A stretch of DNA of 64,000 nt. Source: Trichoplusia ni. Lineage: Eukaryota > Arthropoda > Insecta > Lepidoptera > Noctuidae. Below, piece by piece: positions 1 through 12,335 of the stretch (its first letter is position 1; the number at the start of each line of letters is the position of its first letter). A program made the translations under genes and the position numbers. Location: NCBI RefSeq assembly GCF_003590095.1, contig NC_039478.1, positions 15,996,001 to 16,060,000 on the forward strand. The letters are read 5' to 3'. The notes under the pieces are model-generated. The model was not told the DNA's origin, ran no database searches, and saw only the letters and a list, made by a program, of their open reading frames with translations.

Positions 1-2105
1 AGCAGATGGAATCTTCTTATTGCGAGATCTCTGGAACTTCCGTATTGACATTGCGGATCTTGATCGCGGAAGGGAAGATTAACTACATACCGACCCTCTT
101 TATCACGGTGAGTAGTTTGAGCAAAAATGTTCTCACAACGTTGCTCCTCATCAGAAAGTATTTTCTGATCAGGTATGACAGACTCTATTTCCCAAAACTG
201 TCGCAAAAGTGCGTTGTCATCAGCCTGATCTGAGTTGCTGTGAATGACATAATGACAATGTATAGGGTCATCACTTGTTGAGATTTGTCCAGAGAGGATC
301 CAACCAAGTACAGTATTCTGAGCGATAGGTGCGTTTGGGGAACTCTTAATTAAACCATCTCTCAGAACTTGGCCATATATTTCAGCACCTAGTAAGATGT
401 CTATCTTACTTGGTGTGTGAAAATCTGGATCCGCTAATGTAATCTGTGTCAGCTCCGGCCAACTGAACACCTCTAATTTTTTAGATGGTAAAATCGATGT
501 TATGCTGCCTAAAACAAAAGCATGCACTTGGATACTAAAACTAGGGTCTAGGCGTGAGTGAATAGTCACTGTGACTGCATACTTAGAGGCAAACGCGCTC
601 TTCTCGCCGCCTATTCCTGATATTACCGTCTTCACTGGAGTCTTTTTTAGTCCTAGAAGCTGCACTGCTGATTCTGCTATGAATGATGCCTGAGATCCTT
701 GATCTAATAGCACTCTCAGCAGTTGAGTAGAGCCACTTCTTGTCTGTGCTTCGACAAGAGCAGTAGCTAACAAAACTTGTTTAGGTAAAGACCCTTTTGA
801 AAAATATGATACTAAATTAGAGGGTGACGATTCATCTTCTGAAAACGATGCCTGAACTCTGGATACCGCTGATTTAACTTCAGTTGCTATGTGGGAGTTT
901 TCATTAGGGACAGCTGAGTTTGAGACCGACTGAGGATGTAGTAGTGAGTGATGTCTTCGCTTACATATACGACATGAGCCATTATGACGACAAAACTTAA
1001 TAGAGTGGTTGGAGTTTAAACAATTGAAGCATAAACGCCTGGTTTGTACAAAGTTATGACGAGCTTCATAACTCTCCTTTGCAAACTTTTTGCAATGTGC
1101 AATTTTGTGACCTTCCTCGCAGAATGGACAAGTCACTTCGTTAGGTTTATTATCAGTACTAATGACATGGTGCGTTGTTGCTTTCTTAATAACACTAGCA
1201 GTAGGTTTGTTTGTCCCGGCATTCAAAAACTCGAGGGCCCGGAATCTGGCTTCCAAAAAATCTTTGAATTCCAAAAGTACGGGTAACTCATCCTTAGAAC
1301 TCAATTTAGTTTCCCACTGTTTTCGAGATTCAAAATCTAACTTTGAGCTAATAATGTGAATGATTATGATGTCCCACGTACTGATGTCAATTCCTAGATT
1401 TTTCAGACCATTCAGACATTCCATAGTTGTGTCTAGTAAACCCTTAATGCTATTTGAGGACTCTATTATATTAGCCTGACTTAATAAGCGCTTTAACAAG
1501 CAATTGGAGAGAAATCGCTTATTATTATATCTACTGTGAAGCAACGACCAACATTCTTTATAATTGTCTGAAGTGACTGCAATATGCCTGACAAGTTGTT
1601 CTGCTTCTCCCGACAATAAACCTTTTAAATAATGCATTTTTTGAACATCTTCTAAAGTATCATTTTTGTGTACTAACGATGTGAATAAATCTTTAAATGT
1701 TGTCCACTCCGCATAGTTACCAGAAAACTTTGGAATGCATATTTTTGGTAACTTAACACTGTTAGATGTTGAGTGGTCATTTGTCTTTGACTTCGGATCT
1801 GAACTATAATAACCAAATTTATTTAAAACCTCTTTCAATTGAATTTTGTGGAAAATGTACAGTTCTTCGGTAATATCATAAATATCATCTACAAAATATT
1901 TATCAGATTTTCGCTGAACATCTGAAGCATTCTGCACTATGTTATTATGAGTTGATGAAAATTCCTTCCACAAAGCTTCAAGTGATTCTAATCTAGTTTC
2001 AACATATATTTTGGTTATTCGATCTTTAGGCGCCTTTTTAAAGTTTATCTGAGCTTTTTCTATAAGAACCCTTTTATCATTTTGCAATTTATACATAGCC
2101 TCCAT
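1..2105 (-). CDS. BEL/Pao gag-protease polyprotein (N-terminal 701 codons, partial)
   Basis: The frame opens with MEAMYKLQ at 2105, four codons after an in-frame TGA, and stays open to the window edge. Residues ~120-270 resemble the DUF1759 gag family (LPKICIPKFSGNYAEW, then a GLLSGEAEQL stretch). A zinc-knuckle array follows: C326-C329-H333-C338, C359-C362-H367-C372 and a C378-C381-H385/H386-H390 group. The aspartic protease (DUF1758-like) has its active-site motif LLDQGSQASFI at D468-S471. Near residues 575-605 are LLGAEIYGQV and LGWILSG, and about residue 636 QFWEIESV marks the usual linker into reverse transcriptase. Family knowledge: gag packages element RNA and the protease matures the polyprotein in cytoplasmic particles. 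All domain names are by eye; no profile search was run. The missing C-terminus is a window effect, not visible damage. Confidence 0.9.
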   Translation of the reverse strand, partial: MEAMYKLQNDKRVLIEKAQINFKKAPKDRITKIYVETRLESLEALWKEFSSTHNNIVQNASDVQRKSDKYFVDDIYDITEELYIFHKIQLKEVLNKFGYYSSDPKSKTNDHSTSNSVKLPKICIPKFSGNYAEWTTFKDLFTSLVHKNDTLEDVQKMHYLKGLLSGEAEQLVRHIAVTSDNYKECWSLLHSRYNNKRFLSNCLLKRLLSQANIIESSNSIKGLLDTTMECLNGLKNLGIDISTWDIIIIHIISSKLDFESRKQWETKLSSKDELPVLLEFKDFLEARFRALEFLNAGTNKPTASVIKKATTHHVISTDNKPNEVTCPFCEEGHKIAHCKKFAKESYEARHNFVQTRRLCFNCLNSNHSIKFCRHNGSCRICKRRHHSLLHPQSVSNSAVPNENSHIATEVKSAVSRVQASFSEDESSPSNLVSYFSKGSLPKQVLLATALVEAQTRSGSTQLLRVLLDQGSQASFIAESAVQLLGLKKTPVKTVISGIGGEKSAFASKYAVTVTIHSRLDPSFSIQVHAFVLGSITSILPSKKLEVFSWPELTQITLADPDFHTPSKIDILLGAEIYGQVLRDGLIKSSPNAPIAQNTVLGWILSGQISTSDDPIHCHYVIHSNSDQADDNALLRQFWEIESVIPDQKILSDEEQRCENIFAQTTHRDKEGRYVVNLPFRDQDPQCQYGSSRDLAIRRFHL

Positions 2106-2715
2106 GACTTTGAATGTTCAAACAACAAATAATTGAAATAATTCAATGTTAAAATTTCGACTAAGATAAAATAACCACCAAAGACAAATTTCCACTAATA
2201 ATAACAGACACAAATATCAATCAGCACACAAATAGTAATATCCTAGAATTTATACTAAAGATATCCACGATACTGAAAAAATTATTAAGTCCAATAATTT
2301 TAGAAGACTACTTTCTTCTATCTTGAAACTTGCACATTAGCAAATAGATAGTACTCACGACTTAGTCTTTAACAAACCACACTGGCACTAGCGCTGACTC
2401 CAACTCCGTGATGACTGCGTTGCCCCAAGAACGGGCTGCCTGCTGCGCTATCGCACAGGTTTCACCTCCTCTGCTGGTGCTGATGACGTCCAGCAACCCT
2501 GCGCCAACTCCGCTCCACTGGCCCTGTCCAGTTCAGGCCACCCTGCGCCGGCTGCTGATCCACACTCCCCGGCTGCACACCACTGGTCACCACTGCCTAC
2601 TCCACTCTTGCACACTAGCTTGGGTGAGCGGCGCTTCACGGCGATCCACCCTGGTCTCCACACCGAGATTCACTTCAAACACTTCGGCACTGATCACTCA
2701 CTTCTAGTTCACTTT
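2106..2715 (-). other. BEL/Pao 5' leader between primer-binding site and gag
   Basis: This ~610-bp untranslated stretch has two parts. Positions ~2380-2715 are strongly GC-rich and 2106-2370 are AT-rich. Short frames here (2408-2707 plus, 2448-2663 minus) resemble no protein I know and are taken as leader, not genes. On the minus strand a donor-like GTGAGTAC lies near 2355 and pyrimidine-rich acceptor-like sites precede gag, so a leader intron is possible but unproven. Confidence 0.6.
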
Positions 2716-2733
2716 ATCCGGCTCGAAGGACCA
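2716..2733 (-). promoter_or_regulatory. Primer-binding site complementary to tRNA-Tyr 3' end
   Basis: On the plus strand the bases ATCCGGCTCGAAGGACCA equal the 3' end of eukaryotic tRNA-Tyr including the added CCA, as I recall that tRNA. On the element's own (minus) strand it begins TGG directly after the LTR's terminal CA. All 18 positions agree with the recalled tRNA, so priming by tRNA-Tyr is a strong inference. Confidence 0.82.
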
Positions 2734-3097
2734 TGTAAATTTGTATACGTCCCTAATGTCACTTGTGATAAATAAAACACTAGGATCCAGAGAAGACAAA
2801 TTTAATGAAACGTAGCCGCGGTGTCATTCTTTGCTCGAAAATCTTAACACCGCGATACAGAAAGGTGACGTCACAGTCATAACGCCATCTTTTGAATAAT
2901 GATCAAACTACAACAACATAAGTTATGTATAAACTGTCATAAAAACATGTATTAAAATATTGTAAAGAAAATGTAACACTAAACCATTCATAAAACTTGT
3001 ACAAAAGTACCAAAGTGTAATCGTAAAAATGTTCTAGTCATAAAATTTCCGTCAGTTAATTTGTACCATCGAAGTAACAACTCTAAAGGTACTTACA
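2734..3097 (-). repeat. Proposed 5' LTR of the BEL/Pao element
   Basis: On the minus strand the segment begins TGTAAGTACC and ends CAAATTTACA next to the primer-binding site, giving the TG...CA ends and a 5-bp inverted terminal pair (TGTAA/TTACA). Length would be 364 bp, normal for the family. The inner end (2734) is well fixed by the primer-binding site. The outer end is the best candidate only. A palindromic GTGACGTCAC (2865-2874) and a minus-strand ATTAAA near 2800 lie inside. Confidence 0.6.
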
Positions 3098-4102
3098 TTT
3101 TTGACGGTATCGTTATGGCTCAAGTTAATGGCGTTACGTGATACGAAGATTTGAGTACTCGATTGAAGGTAGTACTGGAAATTTAGATAATGTTCCCTTG
3201 AGAACTATTGAAGATGGTTTTGAGAATTCTTCGTTATTATGCAAATACTTATAGATTAACAGGAATAATTACCAAAATATTAAAGTGAAATGGATGATTT
3301 TGCAATGAGATTTTTCCCGCTAATGTCCCCCTCTTGCTATGGAGATATCTAGATCACAAAAGATCAATCTGCAAACAAGCACGCATACCACCTTGTTTCA
3401 CAGATGTATCTATCCCAAAGAACGTTGCAAGAGGTTATTCAATGATCAATACTTGGATAGGAACCATGTAGTCGATTTTGAAGAAAGCAGTTTTTTTCAT
3501 AAAATGTGTCTCAGAATTAAAGAAAAATATGTGGAATGCTCACTGTTTGTATCCCAACTTATTAATATACCTGCTTATAACTTGTACCAAATCTTCGAAG
3601 GAGGAGGAAAACAAGCGTCATTCCCGTTTCCTTAGCCGAAACGAGATGACACCTTGAGTAATAGTCCCAGTATTCCTGTCACATCAGACCTTCACATAAT
3701 TTTTCTTCTGAAAAATATCGTTTTTACGATATAGCTTAGTCTTTTGTTTTGTTCGAATCGTTGTTTCGAGATTTTATTTATTTGGTAGCTTTGATTATTT
3801 TACAGAGCACAAGGAAAGAACACGAGTAGAAAAAATCAAATATGTTTAACATTATTTTCGTACCTGTGTCGTGATTGACTAGAAGTTACACGTTGGAACG
3901 ATGTAATCCATCTAGCGCTTGTAACTTGTCTATAAAATTTATTTTTCGACGTACTTCCAGAAATACTCTGTGACGCAGTATTGACTATGACTAAAGGAAG
4001 CTTGTTGGGAGCGCTTATCATGACTTTATCACAATTAGCAGACACTAGCAGTTATGGGAGAAACAGACTCATCATTATCATGACGCTCACAGACTCATCA
4101 CA

Positions 4103-4215
4103 ATCATCAGCCCGTCTCAGCCCACTGCTGGATATAGGCCTCTCCCGTGATACTCCACTGAGCTCGATCTTCAGCTTTCCTTCGCCGATCTCTGTCCACT
4201 GCTTTGCAAATATCG
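4103..4215 (+). repeat. 'cccactgctgg' interspersed repeat fragment
   Basis: The sequence reads 'cagcccactgctggatatag', then 'gcctctcccgtgatactcc', and later 'ctctgtccactgc'. I recognise this as a repeat common in moth and butterfly genomes. Related fragments occur at 13826, 31255, 54091, 54710 and 55905. It overlaps a 139-codon frame (3981-4400) that is therefore not considered a gene. Confidence 0.6.
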
Positions 4216-4726
4216 TTACTGTCTTCAGGGCAGGTTTCGTACTTTTTCCCTGTGTATTTCTAGAAAAAAACTTATATTTAAAACTAGGATTGAACATCTT
4301 TCATTTTCCCTCACTGTGGTCAACGTGGGCAATTACATTAAACCTATTCGTGTCCGCAAAATTTAAACCTAAATCTACATTAAAAGTCAATAACAAATAG
4401 AATACGTGAATGTTAAAACGTGGGTCACGAGACTTAAAAATCCGAATCTAATTTAAAATTATTCGAAAATGCAAAAAGCCAACGGAGTTTACATTTCATA
4501 CGGTTCGTCTAAGGAAACTCTGAACTAATTTTACGGTTCAGTGGTGCTATTTGCGCGCATCTAACTTCATTGCAAAGTGATTTTCTCTTTTCCAACACAC
4601 GATGCGGGCACAGGTTTCGGGAACGTGACGTCACATTGTTCGAAAATTAAAAACTTATTGTTTTCTCGTTATAAGATTTGAACGTGTGTGTTGCAGTTGG
4701 TTTCTGTAAAACGTCTGAGTTGAATT

Positions 4727-4763
4727 TTATTTCTAAAATATTTTATATTTCTAAAATATTTTA
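4727..4763 (+). repeat. Two-copy tandem repeat, 18-bp unit
   Basis: The unit 'atttctaaaatatttt' plus a 2-base spacer occurs twice in direct succession. A simple local duplication in AT-rich DNA. Confidence 0.75.
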
Positions 4764-7700
4764 ACTTGAAACAATATACGTATGAATTTTGCACTTGTTT
4801 GAAATATTGTTATTTGAAAGAGAACGAATATAGTTGTTAATTTAATTGTAGTTTAAATATCAAAAATGAAACTTTGGCTAACGCAAAAGTCGAAATAAAA
4901 TAATTTTGTTTAAAAATTTATTTTTCAACAAAATTTATTCTTCATTGAATTTTAATAGGCATTAGTAAAAAATAAATGAAAAAAATGAAATAGGATTAGC
5001 TAATTCGACGACAGCATTATTCTTAATGTCTATATAGTTTCGTCAAATAGACCCCTTAAGAACCCCTTAAACCCTTAGTTCATCTTAAACAAAGTACAAT
5101 AGGGAAATTTCAAGGATCCTTGTTATACTTTACGAGTAATTAAAGTTCTAAAAAATATAGTAGGTACGTTAAAGCAATTTAGAATATTATAAATTTTAAT
5201 GATCGATAGAATTTTTAAAATGTTTTTTTTTTATCAATATCTCAATAAGAATAGAATAGAATAAATTTATTTATTTAAACATAGGTAACACATATAAAAG
5301 CTCTTAGTAAATAAAAAAAGTCTGACTATGTTTCGCCTCACTTGGCATACAAATATAATTGCTTAAAACTATTACAACCATGAATTCAGACATAAACACT
5401 AACCGGATAATAACATGATTCAATTTTTTTTAGAAGTATATAACTGATTGATTACTGAAAGCTTTGAAAATAAATTTTAATTGATGATAACAAAAAATCA
5501 ATATTTATCTTAATGTTTAATGAAACTAAAATTTTACAAAGTTTATACAAAATGTGACAAGAATATTACACCGAAGGAAATAAAACAATATCATCAAAGA
5601 AATGTAATTTCATCTTTTCAAGCAAGAAAACATAAAGTTCCTATATCTAGTGCAGTCGCAAGCGTAGTAGAAAGACGTAGCATAACGTTCATACATTATT
5701 GGTCAGTCAGGATCTCGCGAAAATTGCAACATGGCGTCTTTATATATCCAAGATGGACACTCCGATAAAATATACACTTAACAGTAACAGGAACTTATGA
5801 CTGTTCTGCAGAGTGTAGTTCTCAGGACCTGTACTAAAAGCTTTTTAGAGGAAAACTTCGGGATTGTAGAGCAAGATGTCGCTCTACATCCTGTAGCGCG
5901 TTGTCTCTTTCCCACACTGTTAAAAGTCTAGATGTAAGAGTTGTTTGTATAGGTACAGGAATCACAGTTTCAGTATCGTAAATGGGATTATGTGAGATTG
6001 CTCACACCATATTGTTTTATAGAACACGAAAATGTTCTAGTAGTGTTTGGACTCAAGAGGGCTTGTGCGACTTTTTGTTTATTCTAGTACAAAGCCGTTT
6101 TGAAGCTTGATTTATGTTGACGGGATTAGACTTATGTAACAAACACTTGTATTTTTTGACCAATGAGCACTTATCAAGATATTGTTTTTGAAGCAACTTT
6201 AAAATAAAGGTTTGTTACGTCAGAACTTCGGATAGCATGAACTGATTTTGTTGTTTTTCTTGTCTTTTAACATAAAATAGGTGTCATTTTGTCATTAAGT
6301 TATTCCCAGTAGTTTATATTTGAGGGCTGTTGCTTTTGTTTCTTAAAAAAATATCTTATTACGAAACGGACGTATTATGAAAAAGGGAGAGTGTAGCTTG
6401 CGTATTTTGCTCACTGTTGTGGTTTTTAAATTTAAAATTCTAAAGGAAAATAGTACAAAACGTTTCCAAAAACGAACTCTACACCATTTAACACAATTTC
6501 CACAGTTTAATAGTGTGTGTGTTAACAACGTGCGAACAAGTATCACTAATTGCTAATCACAAATGATTACTACATTAAACGTACACTACAATTAAGGATT
6601 TTCCACTAAAGCAAGATTTTCCTGTAATTTTCTATATCAGGAAATAATCTGCACGGTGCTAACAAGAAATTATGGAGGGTTAAAGTTCAAACTATAATTA
6701 TGGTCGGTTATACAGTACTTTAAAATGGCCAATTTGCCTTGCTTTCGACGTCATAATAGCAGAAAATGTAGCCTAAAAAGGCTTTAGTTTGTTTGTGTTT
6801 TGTTTTATGCAAAAGCTCAGTATTCACGGATTTGAGTTGGTATAATAAACATTTTGTAATACGTTCGCTTTGTTTTCAGTTAAATTGCTCAATTTAAATT
6901 GTTTTAAAACTAAAATTTTACTTTTCTGTATTCATTTTTTTAATGGCATTTAGTTGTTAGTTTTGAAATTAACACGTTTTTAAAGACTGCTTTTCAACAG
7001 TTATTTGTTTATCGCCACTCAACGTTTACAGAGTATTGAAATAAAAAATACATTAAAATTACCTACATTTTTTCTGGGCAGACAACACATAAATAATTAC
7101 GTATAAAAATGGCCAGGGAAATAATTAAAAACGGCCCGCTTTATATTCGAGTCGCGTTGAACACTTTTTGTCCGCAAATTGCAAAGATCTGGTTTATTCA
7201 GAATATGCTTTGCGCCCACTGCCCTCGTTCGCCGGTCTAATTTATAATTTCCGCGATTAGAAGTTCTTTTTAAAATTGTTTTCTTTCATATAACAACGTT
7301 TTGTTAGTAGTGTGTGGTAGTACTCGTAGATAGTGTAATAAGAAAGTGTTTTCGTATGTCCACAATTTTTTCATTATTTTGAACGATTTAAATTTCCGTT
7401 TCATTGGAATAGGCTCTTATAACATAATTCAAATAAAATTAATGTCAAATCTTCATCAAATAATAATATGACTTCAACGTAAAGAAGGCAATTTTTGAGA
7501 CTGTCTTTTTCTGACCGAAAACGGCTGTATTAACAAAAAAACTAACTATTCCATGTTCTATTATTACGTTTCCAGTAACGAATACAATCCACATTACACG
7601 TCTCAGTAGTCGCGGCCAAAAATAAGGAAAACTTAGGAAAAACTTTGATGTTCAGTAAATCAAAAGGATGAAACTAAATTGGTTTGCTGATGAGTCCTTT

Positions 7701-10145
7701 GCCATGTCTTTGTCGAAGCTTTTCCGACTGTTGACACACATTCACTTCGGAGTAATCGCTTCGCTGTCTCAACTCTCAGTTTCTAAGGCTGAGGTCACAA
7801 TTGCGAATTTGAGGAGAAATGTGGATTTTGCTTGTTGTCTTTGCTTTGTTAGGTGTTGTTTAAGAAAACGGGTTCAAGAGGTTCGTTATTTTAGAAAAGA
7901 AAAAACAGATGTTGGCTTTTGGATTCAGTATAAGTAGAGTTTCAATTTAAGTGACTTATAAAGTTTTTATCATCAATTTTAATTAATTTTCTCCGAACTA
8001 GTTCGTTACTTAGTTAGGTGTAACTAAGAGCGTTAGATTACACGTATTTAAATTACATTTGTTGAACATGGTTTTTCAAATGTTACAAAAGATTTTTTCA
8101 ACATAAGTATATTCTGCCAACCCAGCGATAACCGGTATAATGTAATGAAAAAGAAACTAAAAAACCTACTTTATGTGAACAGAGCTTTAAAGGAAATTGA
8201 CCTGAGTCCTCGTCGTACCAGTACGTGCTCCTCCTACAGATTTCCTCAAGAAATAGATTCACGAATATAATAGCCACGTCGAATAATTTCTACTGTGATT
8301 GACTTGCGAAAGCTTTGAGATAGCAGGAGACTGTGGACGCAAGATGGCAATATACACGTAGAGCGGCTTCCCTCTCTTATATTTTCTTGGATATTATTTT
8401 AAAATGTTGTGGTTGATATGGGTGTATATTTGGAAGCTACGTTTCGAATGAAAAGGAATGACGATTGTGAAAATATTGACACGAGTTTTTCGAATAATGT
8501 TTTCTTTTGGTTTTGTTAATAGAAAGTAAACTATGTAGTCTTTTGTTTTGATCATGTGTTAAGTGAATGTATATTTATTCATATTAATTATTTCATTATA
8601 TTTGAGTGAGTAGTTTAATTGCACCTGTGTACCATGAAACAGTTTTAATTTTTACAAAATGTTATACTATACTGCGAGAAAGACGTCTTATTTTGTTTTT
8701 AAATCCTAAACTTGTGTTTATAATTCAACTGATTTCCACTATTAAAGGAAACTCTATTTCAAGAAATAACACAAAATCAATACAGCAGATATCCTAGTAG
8801 TCTTTAACAATACAAGCTAAATAAAATGGTTTCGATAAATATTTGTACTGCATTCTACCGTTTCCAATTATTGATAGAGAATCATATGGATTGTTATGCT
8901 TTGGCTTGAGTTTCTTAGTTGGAAGCTACACGAGGTAACATGAGCAAGTATAACTGCAGCACCAGTTAATTATAAGATAGTATTGACGTATGCTTCGTAT
9001 TTCCATGGATGGATTTGTATACAAGAGGTACAGGTGCGATTCCAACACAGGCGAAACACTAGTGTGACTTGTTGAAAGAGTTGGGTACTTTCTTTATTGT
9101 TCAAAGACTCCATTGACAAACGGTGATGGAAAATATCATGAGGAATTTGGATTCTTAATATTGGAATCTAAAAGCGCGAACCCGGAGTGTGCGTGGTATT
9201 GATTGTCATTATAGTATTTTGGGTCCTATGAGATACAGTTTATAATACTATAATGTAATATAATATTCAAAATACGGCAGAAATAACGTCATTCACATTG
9301 AAAACAGTATTACTTGAAGAAGTGATAGACTATCGAGACTGGAAAGCTTTTGAATTGAATTAATGAACTGATAGAGATAACTAAAAAAAAATGTATTGTA
9401 GAAGTAATATAAAACCAAAACGATTTACTTTGCTCCGTAGAGGCAGACAACAAGGATGACCAACATAATTTGCCATTTAAATAGCTCTCATATCAAAAAC
9501 AACAAAAAAGCATTCAAACTAGCAACCAACGAAATACAACCACAAAACATACGTAAAAAACGACAATAACATAAAAACCTATACAAAAAAAAGCATAGCG
9601 TCGGGAAATATACTTTCCCTTAGTAAGTTATATTGGAAGAAACTCGAAAACTTATAAAATATGGGTAAAGTTGGTGATACGTCGTCTAAAGGTGTAATGT
9701 ATTGCGGGAACCAGAAATGGCAAAGAAAAGAGAATATATTATCTACTGGGAATATGTTTATCCGTGTTGTAGAGTTTTTATGCGAATAGACTCTCCTTTT
9801 AATTTTAGAATGTATTCAATTGAGATTCATTTGTTGTGTTTCGTTTGAGGGTTTTGTAATAATACTTAGGGCATATTGTATAGGGCCTAGATGATTTGAC
9901 ATCGTATTAGCCTGGTGTCATGGATAGAATTCTTAAAATCGAATTATATTTTTTAAACAGATTTGCTGCACTTAGAGTAATGTAACTTTTCTGAACGCTG
10001 AAAATTAGGAAGAAAAAAACAGATTCATACATATTATGTACCTAATTTAAAATTTCACAAACATGATTTTATATCTTTTATCACTGTTAAATTAAAAATG
10101 GTTAAGCTTATAGTCTGTACCCTCTGGGTCCCATCAAACATAAAA

Positions 10146-10287
10146 CGGCGACGAGGACGGCCTCGAGATGAGATGGCGCGACGAACTGGATGCGTACCAC
10201 AAACAGTGGATGGAAAAAGCAATAGACCGGACAGAGTGGAAGAATCTAAGGGAGGCCTTTGCCCTGCAGTGGGAAAGTAATGGCTGA
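10146..10287 (+). pseudogene. LINE pol C-terminal remnant (frameshifted)
   Basis: A frame starting at 10146 gives RRGRPR. After a +1 shift near 10164 it continues EMRWRDELDAYHKQWMEKAI and then a segment containing TEWKNLREAFALQW, ending in TGA at 10285-10287. The pattern GRP-(x)-RW-DE...W...A.DR..W..L.EAFA is the familiar tail of endonuclease/reverse-transcriptase ORFs from non-LTR elements in insects. Only the last ~47 residues remain, with one frameshift and no upstream RT domain, so this is an old 5'-truncated and decayed copy. The exact LINE clade is not assigned. Confidence 0.68.
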
Positions 10288-12267
10288 AAAAAAAAAGCTT
10301 ATTGCGATAGCAGAAATATACCTATAGCGGCTGCTAAATGTAAGCGTTGCAAGAATAGTACAGAATTATTCAATCTAACACATTTGGCAAAAAATTGTGA
10401 CAGTTTCCCAAAAAAATCAGTACAATTCAACCAAATCATATTTTACAACATCCCTCATTACTGCATCAGCATCCCAACTGACATTAACTTATCGACTGCT
10501 GATTCAGCGTTCACCTTCGTAAGAACAAAGGGAACCATGTGATATGGTCCATTTGTGTTTCGGTTATCTGCGACGTAGATCGGCAATTGTCCCGAAATTC
10601 TCTTGGGGCTGCTTGGTCGAATCGTGGCAAATTCAAGTATTGCCCCGATAATGTACCCAATAAATTGTTGCCTCTATCAGGAAGCAACGTTTATTTAATG
10701 TCATTCTTATAGCGTTTTTCATTTGTTTCTAATTTTGGGGTTTTGTCGAGATTTTTAAATCTGAAAGGCCGTCGCGAACAAGAATCATTTTCGCGAATTT
10801 TTTGTGATTTTGGGACTGTTCAAAACTGGATTGTCCATCGAAACTGTGAAATATTTGTCACAAAAGAAATATAAAATTCCATCAAATTCCTGCCTTCAAA
10901 CCATCAAACAAGTTTGAATCAAGCTCAGAAGTTTTAGTCAAACATTCTCGATCATTCATCGTTCTTTATTTAATTTTGATTTATTCTTAACACACGTTTG
11001 AACTTTAGTCATCTGTACGTAATTGAGAAAACGTGTTAACAACTGTAACGGTCTGGTCGGTCCAATAAATAAATTTCAAAAATGTGTATTTAAATAGAAG
11101 TTTATGTGACGTTTCATATTACTGTAACATGACATTATAATATGAAGACCAAACACACACGAGAGCAGAAACAACAAGTCTACAAATCAAATTCACGGAA
11201 AATAAAATCTCTCCTACAAAATATCATAATATTATTTTACATGAATCCGTAGAAAGTCAAGTGATCGTAAAACCTTTTTATGCAGGCTTAGAACATTCTT
11301 AACACAGAGTTATCTACTTATGTGGTAATCAAGGAAAACAATATATGTTTATTGTCTGTTCTTATTTGATCGCGTCATAAATATTTATTAGAAAAATATC
11401 GATGTTGCTGGTTTTATAAAAACTTGGAGGTTGAAAAGCAGGTGGCACGTGTGGAAGAGAGACGACGATTCATATTTCATTGCAATTTGTTGTTATTATT
11501 TGGCACAATTTAGAATTCTAGAAGTTTTACGTGTAGTAAATTAAAATATCAGTTACTCATTTTTACTTTATTCGTGATTTAAAGAATAGGTACTGTGTTT
11601 GTTTTCAATTCATTCTAGTTTTTCATTTTATTTCTCGTCCAAATTTTCATTCAGTTTTTTACGTTTACGTGAAGAGCAAGGAATTCTAGTTCAGAAAATT
11701 ATCTCATTTAAAGGTGTCAAATTTAATGTTTCACATTTAAAAACAAGTCATATCCACATAATTAATATTCCCCTTTATTCTAAAAATCTCCCTGCAACTG
11801 AAGACTCTCGCAATTGACCACTTACAATATAAGCCACATAGATGTTTAATAAACGGCTATCTCAATACCTCTTATGAAAGCCTAGAATATGACTAGGGGA
11901 CAAAGGCAGTGTGTTACTCAAAATACGTATAATTACTTGGGAAGAAGCCTTTGCAGATGGTGCTCGAACTTATGCAGCTCGCAACTCGAAGCGTCAAACT
12001 GAAAAACTTTTGTCAGGGGGCCTACTATCAACTCTTCAAATGATAGAAAGTTCGCCTTCTTATCGTATGGTTGACATACAACTTGGATATAGAGTTTAAT
12101 TCCGTCGGTAAGCGTCTGATCTTCACAAACCCTTGAAAAATCCTTAAGTGTACCATTCCATTGATTTTAAGAAGAAAGAAAAAAAAATCCTCTTTCTTTT
12201 TCCATTTATTTTCTCATTTTCAAGTTATGATAATTACCTTTTCATACGCAAATTAACTCAAAATTAC

Positions 12268-12335
12268 ATTGGTGGTAGAATTCGAACCTACCACCTTTAG
12301 AATTCAATCCAACGGCAATACTAGATACTAGTCTG
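12268..12335 (-). repeat. tRNA-like SINE head (degenerate)
   Basis: On the minus strand a B-box-like GGTTCGAATTC lies in a short stem (GGTGGTAGG / CCTACCACC) and an A-box-like stretch lies about 45 bases upstream. The arrangement resembles a decayed tRNA-derived SINE. No cloverleaf could be confirmed by eye. Confidence 0.45.

Larger units (their letters stand above)
1..3097 (-). mobile_element. BEL/Pao LTR retrotransposon, 5' part (runs off window)
   Basis: Read on the minus strand the order is proposed 5' LTR (2734-3097), tRNA-Tyr primer-binding site (2716-2733), leader (2106-2715) and gag-protease frame (2105 to 1). Gag type, zinc-knuckle array and a DUF1758-like protease with the sequence LLDQGSQ are typical of BEL/Pao elements. 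Reverse transcriptase, integrase and 3' LTR would lie left of position 1. The visible frame has no stop or frameshift, so the copy is probably young. The outer boundary at 3097 is inferred from the TGTAA...TTACA ends and cannot be confirmed without the second LTR. Confidence 0.88.
3098..10145. other. Unassigned AT-rich DNA, no gene recognised
   Basis: No frame here looks like a protein. The longest (3339-3635 and 3981-4400, plus) have AT-driven composition and the second overlaps a repeat. Contents I can support are the repeat at 4103-4215, a tandem duplication at 4727-4763 and a GTGACGTCAC palindrome at 4625-4634. Segments near 5860-5930 and 8320-8380 share words such as 'gcaagatg' and 'ctctttc' with others in the window and may be old repeat copies. 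Confidence 0.6.

Noticed and set aside
2408..2707. 99-codon GC-rich plus-strand frame
   Set aside because: It is the antisense of the BEL/Pao leader between the primer-binding site and gag; GC-rich sequence keeps frames open by chance.
3981..4400. 139-codon plus-strand frame
   Set aside because: It overlaps the 'cccactgctgg' repeat at 4103-4215 and shows no protein motif.
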